The position numbers were made by a program, and so were the translations under genes. The notes below the pieces were generated by a model that was given only the letters and a program-made list of their open reading frames with translations, was not told the DNA's origin and made no database searches. From positions 62,001-126,000 of the forward strand of contig QNQO01001150.1 of the NCBI GenBank assembly GCA_003290165.1: DNA of 64,000 nt, given 5' to 3'. This DNA comes from Berberis thunbergii (taxonomy: Eukaryota > Streptophyta > Magnoliopsida > Ranunculales > Berberidaceae). Positions 55,757-64,000 of the stretch are shown here, piece after piece (the first letter of the stretch is position 1; each line of letters begins with the position of its first letter).

Positions 55757-56323
55757 ATCAATTCCAACGATGACCAAGAAGAGATGGAAGACTTAGATGA
55801 ACAAGGATTGTAATATCGTTTTTCGAATGAATTCTGATCCTAAATAAGATCTCATGTTAATAATCAAGGAAGAAAACTTTAATCAATGCGTACCTGAATT
55901 CGTCATTGATGAAGAGTATCCTCGTAGCAATCCTATGAACTAGGAACACGCAAGGGAGAGATATTCCACCTCCAAAATATTTATCTTGTGTTTTGCAAAC
56001 CAAATGGGAAAAGTAGGAGATGAAGAATTAGGTTTGGAGTGAGACCTCAACCGTATATATAGAACCCTAATTCTATTATTAGTTCATCATCAATAATAGA
56101 ATTATATTGGGACTTCAATTGGCATCTACACACAAATAATCTTCATACTCAATTTAGTAATACATGTCAAAACAAAAAACATGTAATTGTTTATGACCCT
56201 AGTCTTGTTTCTTAATGATCACAACTAATTGGGTCTAATCAAACACTACTCACCTATAGTTCAATAGTCTACAACATATCATAATATGAACCATATAGAT
56301 CCAACTTAAAGAAATTTTCAACA
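55757..56323 (-). repeat. 3' LTR of the copia element (approximate)
   Basis: On the - strand it begins TGTTGAAAATTTC at 56323, after the purine tract AAGTAGGAGAT. The far end is placed at TGATATC-side 55757 only by the CA rule (…GATATCA). A TATA-like tatatata near 56035 lies in the expected place. No partner LTR remains in the window. Confidence 0.55.
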
Positions 56324-59300
56324 ATCTCCTACTTGAACTACAAAGATCATTCATATATTATACATTGCAAAACTTCATGAGCTCAAAGACTTCGAGAGTC
56401 ATGAGTGTCGTCTCAAAACAATCTATCCATTGAAAATATCAATATAGGATCATAGCGGTCTTCACCACATTTATCATAGTTGGACCCATTCATAGTCACT
56501 AATACCAATAAAATCAACGACATAGATAAAAATATGGATGTGTAGCATGAAAATGACATGTAATGTGATCTCTAATCTTGTCCATTTTCAAATGGTCCTA
56601 CCTTATGATATAAAATCGAATCGTCTTATTTTACTAAATCAAACTATATATGCCCAACCATTATTGAAAAAGTAGAAATCTTTTTTTACAGAATCATCAA
56701 TAAACTAAATGTGATCACCAATGACAATTAAACATAGCAATACAGACTCCCACTGATAAAAAACATCATAAGAACGAACCACACCGTAAACAAAGAGCAT
56801 ACTCGTTGAACACCTTATGTAGTACATCCTTAACTGTCATAAGATGATCCTGGACCTTTTCTTTAATGATAAAAAAACTTTAAGTCAATATAATTTAAAA
56901 TGAACTATTGTCATTCTCTGAATACAATTAGCGGCTTTATTTCACAATGTTTCTTAATAAAACCTATAGCATAAAGCCCTGAAATAATTTTTTTTTTAAC
57001 TATAATGTTTGATCACATGCTTTACATCAAACAAAAAAATTCTTCTGAGAAGTACATTAAATTTTTACCCAGAATATCTACTCCAATTGATTAAATCTTT
57101 AGCATGTGAGCATAACTTGTATTCTTTTAAAATACTGCAACAACCGTTGCTTAGTGAATATTCTTTAGTCTGAAATATCTGCCAAACATTCCAATAATAT
57201 ACATAATATCCTAATATGGATGAACTTTATCATATTCTATATTCTCTACTACCTATATATGAGAGAGAATTTTCATATATTCCTTTCATATATGAATCAT
57301 TCTTTAGACATTGGAGCAAACTCAATTTATCAGTCGAAACAATGAGTACTTTACCTAATGCAAAGAACCTACTAAGTGTCAATTCAACAAACATCTGGTG
57401 TGATAGACTAATAATACTATTTGATCAATGCAATTAGTCTGCATGTCTATTACAAAATATGTTATAACAAAAACTTTAATAAGAAATTTTGTTGAAAGAT
57501 ATAAACTTATGACACAATTTTAAAATGGGATTTCATCAACATATAGAACTACAAAATAAATAAATTTGCTCCAACTAATATTATGATAAATACATAAATT
57601 AACTAGATTTTGCTCAAAACGATTGACGAGATGTTTGCTTTAAGCCGTAGACTAATTTCTTTATTTTGCAAACTTTATGTTATGAGTCTTTAATCTTAAA
57701 ACCCTTCAACATTTGCATTCAGAAATGGAGTTTTAACATCCATTTAATGTAGCTCTAAATCATAATGAGCTACAAGGGTCATAATGATTCTAAAAGAGTA
57801 TTTCGTAAAATCTGGAGAAAATGTCTCTTTATAATCAATGTCTTCCTTTTGAGTAAAGCCTTTAGTGACAAGACGTGTCTTATATCTTTCGATGTTACCT
57901 TTGGAATCACATTTGGTTTTAAAAAAACCCATTTGCGTTAAATTAGTTTCGGCCCCTTAGGTAATCCGACAAGATCCCAAACATCGTTGTCCTTTATAGA
58001 CTTTAACTCATCTAACATATCATTTATCCAATTTGAAGAGTGAGCACCTTGTTTGGCTTGAAGAAAAGTGTTCCTATATCAAACTAATGCTAATCAAGAT
58101 AAACTAAATAATCATTTGTAATAACAGATATCCTCTCCCTATTGGATCTCCTTATTGGCATTTGTAATTGAAGAGGTTGAGGTGTTTCTGGATTAGCAGA
58201 AGACAATCCAACTATATTTTCGTGATTTGCATCTACATCCTGTTCAAGAGCGGGCACGATCATGTTAACATGTTGAATATTCATCACAGAAATGTCAACA
58301 CGTTATTATTCAAAACTGATATTTTTGGATTGTTTACTCCCACTATTCTCAACATCCTTAATAAACTTGGCATTATCCCTTAATTAAGATATTAGTAGAG
58401 GGACAATAAAATTTGAATTCCATTGATCTTGTTGAATATCCAATAAAGTAGCAACTAACAGCTCTAGAGTCCAAATTTTCTTCATGAGATCTGTAAGGCC
58501 TAGCCTCAGCTGGACATCCCCAAATATGTAAAGTGTCTTATGCTAGGATGTTTACCAGTCCATAGCTCATATGGGGTTTTGTGGATTGTTTTATTGGTAC
58601 TTTATTAAGGATATAAACAACAATATTTAAGGGTCCTATTTCGTCTATCAAATACACCATTTTGACGTGGTGTCTCTGGCATGATGTACTGAGAGACGGT
58701 GCCACATTCCTATAAATACCTCGCAAATGGACATGAACATTGGCCTGAACCGTCATTTCTGTCATAGTATTCACCACCATGGTTAGATCTAAAAGCCTTA
58801 ATTTTCTTATTGTGTTGATTTTCAACCTCAGTTTTATAGTCTTTAAACATATCCAATGATCATGATTTTTCATGTATTTAAGTATAGATACTCATATCAA
58901 GAATAATCGTCTGTAAAAGTGATAAAATATTGTTGACCGTTCCAATAAGCAGTAGGGAATTGACCACAAATATCAGTATGTATCAAATCTAAGACACTTG
59001 AGCTCCTATGAGTACCTAACTTCCTAGCGTTTGTTTGTTTCCTCTTTATGCATTCAATACAAATCATAAAATCTGTGAAATCAGGGGTGACACAAGCCTT
59101 TCGATTCTCGGTCGAGAGATATGAACTAGACGCTTATGCCATATTATAAAAGAGTTCTCATTAATTAATATTCGCTTAGTACCTTAATTTATAACCAGAG
59201 TTTAGTACCTTAATAAATGCAAAGTTTCATTTGATTGTAAGTAAAAACATTTAAGTCTAACTTGTATAGATTATCAATCAGAGATCTAGTACCAATAACA

Positions 59301-60000
59301 TTGATATTTTGTAATTGACTAAAACTTCATTTTCCAAAAGAAAACGTATAACCGCATTTATCCAAACTGGAAACAGAAATTAAATTCCGCCTAACGACGG
59401 TACATAAACAATCTCATCCAAGTCCAAATTACCCAAACTCTAATTTTAATCTAAAGACTCAGCCAATTGCCTCCACACAAGCTTTATTGTCATTTCCAAT
59501 GTAAATGAACTTTTTGACATCATTTGGTTTCCGACTCCTTATGCAATCTTGCATGGAAACACTGATGTGAATAGTTGCACATGTATCTATCCACTAGGAA
59601 TGACATGGTACCTCAACTAGATTAAATTCAGAACAAACAAAACTAAAATTATCACATTTCTTTGCGAGCCACTTCTGATATTTGACACAATCCTTCTTCA
59701 CATGACTCGCTTACTTGCAAAAGAAATATGTGACAACCTTATCATGTTTTTGTTGCACATTTTCTTGTGAAGTCTCATCAAATGTAGTTCCATTAGCTTT
59801 AACAAAAACATTTCCTTTTCTCGGTGCCTGAATTTCTATTGGAAAATGTCATCATATGAACACTTTTTGTCTTTTCTCGTTTCAAACATTCTTCTTCTTG
59901 CACACAACGAGCAATGAGCTCATTAAGAGTCCAACTCTCCCTTTGAGTATTATAATTGATCTAAAATTGATCAAACTGTGTAGGAAGAGAAATCAAAATG
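55757..60000 (-). mobile_element. Ty1/copia retrotransposon, decayed, 5' end cut off
   Basis: On the - strand, from 60000 downward: gag end with a zinc knuckle (FFCK...HVKKDCVKYQKWLAKKC, about 59640-59735), integrase (KIKAFR-like KLRLLDLTM...RHHVKMVYLIDEIG and AYILNKVPIKQSTKPHMSYG region, 58540-58880), the integrase-RT linker (PIRRSNRERISVITNDYLVY, about 58095-58290) and reverse transcriptase (CDSKGNIERYKTRLVTKGFT, DYKETFSPDFTKYSF, 57745-57930). Integrase before reverse transcriptase is the copia order. Many stops and shifts. The 5' LTR and start of gag are missing at the CACTA boundary 60001. Polypurine aagtaggagattg lies just before the LTR at 56323. Confidence 0.85.
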
Positions 60001-60370
60001 CACTACAACATATATAGGATATGACGACGTGTTTTGTACGTTGTCTAATGCGTATGATGACGTCCATCGACAAGTCAATGAATCAAGGTAGGTGTGGTGC
60101 ATTCTATGACGTGCATTTTGCGTCATCGAATCATGTCCTTATAGGTGTACAATGCTTAAGTTGCATGCCATAAGTATCTTTAATTACAATGTTGGCAAGT
60201 CGTTGAAAAGGTGAATCAACAACATGCATTGAGTGTCGTTATGCAAGACGTAGTTGATGAATAACGATGTGTTGATCAAGACTTAACTAATTGCTAATGG
60301 CATGCAATGCACAACGTCGTATTGCAAATGACGATGCAGAATGCATGTCGTCAAATGGTTTGCTAAAATT
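60001..60370 (+). mobile_element. CACTA-type 5' end with GACGACGT-type subterminal motifs
   Basis: It starts CACTACAACATATATAGG exactly where the copia remnant stops. Short motifs recur in both directions: GATGACGT, ACGTCGT, TGCGTCATCG, ATGACGATGC, ATGTCGTC. The other end is not found. After about 60370 a TATA-like run (aatatatataataat) and a C-rich leader follow. Probably the promoter end of an otherwise lost element. Confidence 0.6.
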
Positions 60371-61298
60371 AATATATATAATAATAACCACTTCAACCTT
60401 ATCTTTGTACCCCATTGGTACACCCTCAATCTTTTTCCCCAGCAACGATACACCATACACCCATCTCTACCTCAATATCTATCTACAACACCCATACACA
60501 CTATTCGAACCTGTACACACTCACTTGCACCAACCACAATTTCTTCCCTATACATACTATATACATGTACTTTGAGACTTTGAAAAAACCAACAAATAAT
60601 TAAGGCTTAGAAACTTCTAAAAAATAAATAAAAAATAGTCAATATTGTAAAGGAGTTTCACCATTATAATTAGACAAAGTATTCTACAAGGATCATTCCA
60701 TGCTTTAACTATGAAAACTAAAATGCTAAGTTATTAACCAAACTCGAATTCGAAGTAAACAAGGAGCAAATTTCTAGTTGACACTGTCTTCAATGTATTC
60801 CTTGTTCCAATAAACGAAAAAATAATGAGGCCAATTATGCTTTATCATTCTGCAGTAAGTAGATGACAATATTTATGAGTGTGGAGAACAGGAGAAAAAT
60901 AAAGAATACCTGTTTAGCTAGTCATCAAGATAAAGAATACTTGTTTGGCTAGACATTTGTCAATATTTGAGAAAAATAAAGAATACCTATTTGGCTAGTC
61001 ATTAAGATACCTAATAATGGAAGTATGAGATAATGATGAATATGACTTGCAAAGATCATGTAAAAATGTTAAATACCTAAATTCATCAACTTATGTTGCA
61101 TGCTACAATAATGAGTAATATTATAAAGAAATGAAGAATGGAGTTGAGATCAGGGAATCAGATTCTAGATCCAAACCAAATTACAATACCTCTATGGGAG
61201 TCAACATTTCTTTTCACTGATTTGATCATACTTCTGCAACTTAGTTCCAGCTCTGAATCCTTGCCAATAAGATTCAGTGACACATGATTGTATTTACT
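60371..61298. other. Possible interior of the CACTA piece; no gene
   Basis: C-rich leader-like sequence at 60410-60560 (overlapping small frames, none recognised), then AT-rich DNA. The phrase aaagaatacctgtttagctagtcat is repeated three times at about 60900-61010 (spacing roughly 30-70 bases). Confidence 0.4.
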
Positions 61299-61720
61299 CA
61301 CTACACCAAAAGGCTTGATTAGCTACACGGAGATGGCCACTGCTCAAAACAGTTAGTTTATTTGCCACGACCAATAAACCGTGGCTAGATAATCTACCGT
61401 GGCAAATGTAAAAAAAATGACTTTTGTAAAACGTGTTTTGAAGGACCAAATGCCTAAAACCGTGGCTATAAAGAGTGTTTTGCACGTGCCTGTGTGGAGA
61501 GAGGAGTTTCGCGCTTTGGCAAAATAGTTTCGCGGTCTTGCGAAAAAACATTGGCGAAAATAGTGTGGCGCCATTGCGAAAACAATTACGCGGTCTTGTG
61601 AAAAAAATTGGCGCAGAGGAGAAAGGAGCTCCATTTTCATTTCAAATCAGAGTGTGGAGAACACTTTCACGGTTTGGCGAAAACACTTTCGCCTCCTTCC
61701 ATTTTCATTTTAGGGTTTGT
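61299..61720 (+). mobile_element. CACTA-type 5' end with GCCACGG subterminal motifs
   Basis: CACTACACCAAAAGGCTTG is followed by repeated GCCACGG/CCGTGGC motifs (61370-61460: gccacgaccaataaaccgtggc, ctaccgtggc, aaccgtggc). Then GCGAAAA/TTTCGCG motifs repeat (61505-61690). It differs in motif from the other two CACTA ends in this window, so it is a third family. Right end not seen. Confidence 0.6.
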
Positions 61721-63149
61721 TAGAAAATCAAATAGTTATCTTTAGCAAAAAAATCACTCCATTTTCGTTTCAAATTAGAGTGAGAGAGAGGAGCAGAGGA
61801 GAGTGTGAAGAGAAAGAAGAAGAAGTAAAAGAATTTCTTTCGGGAGGATACCCAAGGGATCTTTCACATCCAATTCTCTTTCTAAATTCCATAATCAATC
61901 AGTAGAGGATACCCAGAGGATCTTTCGGGGCGGGGAGCGACATGGTCTGGTAATGAATTTCTTTTTTACTTCTTGGGTTCTTGAATTTTATTTTATTTTT
62001 TTAAATTTTTTCAAGACATGTTAGATTGAAGTAATGTTTTAGCCCTTTGTTGATGCATGATTCTGTTGATTGTTTGAGAAACCCACAATATTGATGTATA
62101 TGATAATTTTAGTAGTTCACTTGAGAATGTGTTTATGTTTGATGGTTTAGGTAATCAACATTTGATTTAGGTTTTCTTTGACATGCCAATGTTGATAGTA
62201 ACTTTACCTCCTTTTACTTTCGGAAAGTAATCTTGTGTGGTTAGATGGTTAAACCTCTTTGATTTTTGAGATATAGTGTTTATTGTTCGTGTTAGTTTTG
62301 ATTTGATATATAGCCTTTCCTGATTAAAGTGGTTCATGTTCTGTTGTCTTTTCAGGATAAGGTTATCTGAATCTTCAAGATTGTAAGTAATTTATCATTA
62401 GATGATTTGGTAATAAACTACTTGATTTGTTTAGTTTATGATCGATTATGAGATTAGCATCTTCATTGATACTATATTGGATTTCGTCATTTGGTAGACT
62501 AGCTGTAATTGATGGTATTCTCTGATTGAAGGAGTTCATGCTCTATTCTCAGCATATTCTGTTTTGGTAATTTTTAATCTCTTTGTTGTTTAATGCCTAG
62601 CTGTCCAAAAATCGATTAGGTTGATCAGAGTGAACAAATTTAGAACTCACTAACTATTATGTAAGCATGAATCCTTTATGTTTATTGATGCACATTTGCA
62701 TAGCCCTTTTTACCAACGAAAAAAGGGACGAGTTGAGGTCTATTGCAAATTATTGCTTGAATCATAAACTCCTTTATTTAATAATATTTTCCTTGGAAAT
62801 TTTCCTCATTTATCTGTTAGAAAAATAGATCTTTCACATGTCAAAAGAATAGTGGTAGATGAATGACTAAAAGGACGACCTTAATATCTCATGGATTGTT
62901 CGAGACTTGATATTTGTTTGACTAGTTTTAGACTTGATATCTTATCAATGGTCTAGACTTATGTTTTGAAGTGTGAGCTGCCTTCTTGATTAAAGAGGTT
63001 TATGTTTGTTGTTATCATCTAGTTGTTTGCATTACTCTTAGGGTGTGTTTGGTTGCATGAAATCCTATGTTATAACATTTATTTTGGTTTCTTTTGAAGA
63101 TGCCACTGTTAGTTTTGGAAAATATATGTTAAGAATTTTGGCAAAAAAT
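61721..63149. other. No gene recognised between CACTA end and pararetrovirus
   Basis: A GA-rich leader-like stretch (61780-61940, ggaggatacccaagggatcttt given twice in related form at about 61843 and 61904) is followed by T-rich intron-like DNA. The left boundary of the pararetroviral sequence lies somewhere in the last part but cannot be placed. Confidence 0.35.
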
Positions 63150-63163
63150 TGGTATCAAAGCCA
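63150..63163 (+). other. Pararetroviral primer binding site
   Basis: TGGTATCAAAGCCA, followed by TG, differs by one base from the Met-tRNA primer site used by caulimoviruses (TGGTATCAGAGCCATG). It lies 214 bases before the movement-protein start, as expected for the leader of such a genome. Confidence 0.75.
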
Positions 63164-63363
63164 TGTTAAGAATCTTGGAACAACTAGTTCAGATTGAACT
63201 ACTTAAGAATCTGTTGATCATAGAATCAACGTTATCTAAGGACCAGTCAGTTCTTAGTATAGTACTTCCCGACCGTTTTGAAACGGGATCACCGGGAACT
63301 TTTCTAATACCTCCTCACGGAGCATCAAGAAAAGTCTAAACTGAGGAAGTCTGGACGATAATA

Positions 63364-64000
63364 ATGTCTGATCTATATCAAATAGATTCTGATGTGGAAC
63401 AATGTGAAGAAGTTGAAATTCATGAAGAACGTGGAAATTTCAAAGCTGATGTTTTCATAGAAGAATTTAAGTTAAAAATGATAGCTTCACAGCATCTAAA
63501 ACTTAGTGCTGAACAAATTTTCAGGACTTCAGGAGTCTTAACGAAGATAGCAAAATCTTTGATCACTAGGAAAAATCATGTTTATATTGGTGTTTCAACA
63601 AAAGAATTTACTTTAGATATTAAATATACCACTGGTAGAATTAATATACCACTAATAACAAAAGAAGATATTAAGCTAAAAATGGCTAAAATACCTTCTG
63701 ACATAAGAAAAAAGATTGATTACATTCACATAGGTGGTGTGCAAATCTTTATAAAGTCTACATTTAGACAAGGAATCAATAGTTCTATTCTATGTGCCTT
63801 ACTAGATAATAGGGTTAATGATCGTGAAGACTGTATTCTAGGTACCTGTCAAGGAAATCTTGCTTATGGCAAACTGATATTTACAATTTACCCTAAGTAT
63901 GGTGTGCCACTCAGCACCAAGAATATAAATGAAATCCTAAGTTTTGTTCATAAGTTTGAACGAAGCGACTTGATGAATGGAGACAAACCATTCTCCATCA
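63364..64000 (+). CDS. Caulimovirid movement protein region, partial (no stop in window)
   Basis: From ATG 63364 the frame is open for 212 codons to the window edge, with no stop or shift. It belongs to the 30K-type viral movement proteins, which let virus pass through plasmodesmata. Key stretches are an IDYIHIGGVQIFIKSTFRQG block (residues about 121-140, the G-x-(V/I)-x-(I/V) and FR-G core), LDNRVND, GNLAYGKLIFTIYPKYGVPL, and at the edge DLMNGDKPFSI, in the family's order. In several genera this domain heads a polyprotein with coat, protease and reverse transcriptase following. Base use is AT-rich like its surroundings. The uninterrupted frame suggests a fairly young or well kept copy. Confidence 0.85.
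   Translation, partial: MSDLYQIDSDVEQCEEVEIHEERGNFKADVFIEEFKLKMIASQHLKLSAEQIFRTSGVLTKIAKSLITRKNHVYIGVSTKEFTLDIKYTTGRINIPLITKEDIKLKMAKIPSDIRKKIDYIHIGGVQIFIKSTFRQGINSSILCALLDNRVNDREDCILGTCQGNLAYGKLIFTIYPKYGVPLSTKNINEILSFVHKFERSDLMNGDKPFSI

Larger units (their letters stand above)
63150..64000 (+). mobile_element. Endogenous pararetrovirus (Caulimoviridae), 5' part
   Basis: It consists of the Met-tRNA primer site, a leader of about 200 bases with several short ATG frames and stops, and an open movement-protein frame running off the window. Plant genomes hold many integrated caulimovirid copies; genus cannot be decided from this part. No LTR-like repeat or integrase is visible. It is described only as an old integrated copy; whether it is complete beyond 64000 is unknown. 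Confidence 0.8.

Overview
The window is nuclear DNA of a flowering plant, most likely a dicot. It has spliced genes with GT-AG introns, a secondary-wall CESA8-type cellulose synthase, an LRR receptor-like protein, and a dense load of nested plant transposons (Ty3, Ty1, LINE, SINE, hAT, CACTA, TRIM, fold-back MITEs). I cannot name the species. Only three host genes look intact, all on the + strand: a small LysM-domain protein (34230-34835, three exons), CESA8 (41594-48882, 13 exons, 985 residues) and an intronless LRR receptor-like protein (52868-54175). Two defence-type genes survive only as wrecks on the - strand: a GH19 chitinase (12061-13325, split by a hAT insertion) and a thaumatin-like protein (25729-26404, with a second fragment near 22.6 kb).

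Layout. 1-5907: a Ty3-type element with a very large LTR (3' LTR 2056-5907, 5' LTR running off the left edge) and almost no internal domain; the LTR carries fragments of a PPR gene and a FAHD1-type hydrolase gene. It sits inside a decayed Tat-lineage Ty3 element (5908 to about 11.3 kb) that ends in a roughly 190-bp tandem array and holds its own hAT insertion. 12-13.3 kb: chitinase wreck. 13848-19806: a nearly complete chromovirus with both LTRs, disabled by one frameshift and two stops. 21.4-26.4 kb: a duplicated block holding the thaumatin-like remnants, interrupted by LINE pieces. 26971-27991: hAT element. 28.4-30.8 kb: LINE ORF1 remnant with a His-rich minisatellite. 31.6-36.2 kb: fold-back elements clustered around the LysM gene. 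36251 to about 40.9 kb: a CACTA-like end made of about 29 palindromic TTAGCGACGGC-type repeats with a 1.6-kb GATC-rich array in the middle. 41.6-48.9 kb: CESA8, with a complete 1.2-kb TRIM retrotransposon in intron 1. 49319-52153: a second LINE ORF1-only insertion holding a hAT element. 52.9-54.2 kb: the receptor-like protein. 55.6-60.0 kb: SINE and a decayed Ty1/copia element. 60.0-61.7 kb: two further CACTA-type 5' ends. 63150-64000: the start of an endogenous pararetrovirus (Caulimoviridae), with a Met-tRNA primer site and an open movement-protein frame that runs off the window.

Strongest leads: (1) two LINE-like insertions bounded by target-site duplications that contain ORF1 but no endonuclease/reverse transcriptase, i.e. 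plant half-LINEs, whose 3' tail is shared with a tRNA-derived SINE; (2) the palindrome-plus-GATC-array CACTA end; (3) the giant gene-capturing LTR; (4) the pararetroviral sequence at the right edge. All identifications come from reading translations and boundaries by eye; no database search was run.
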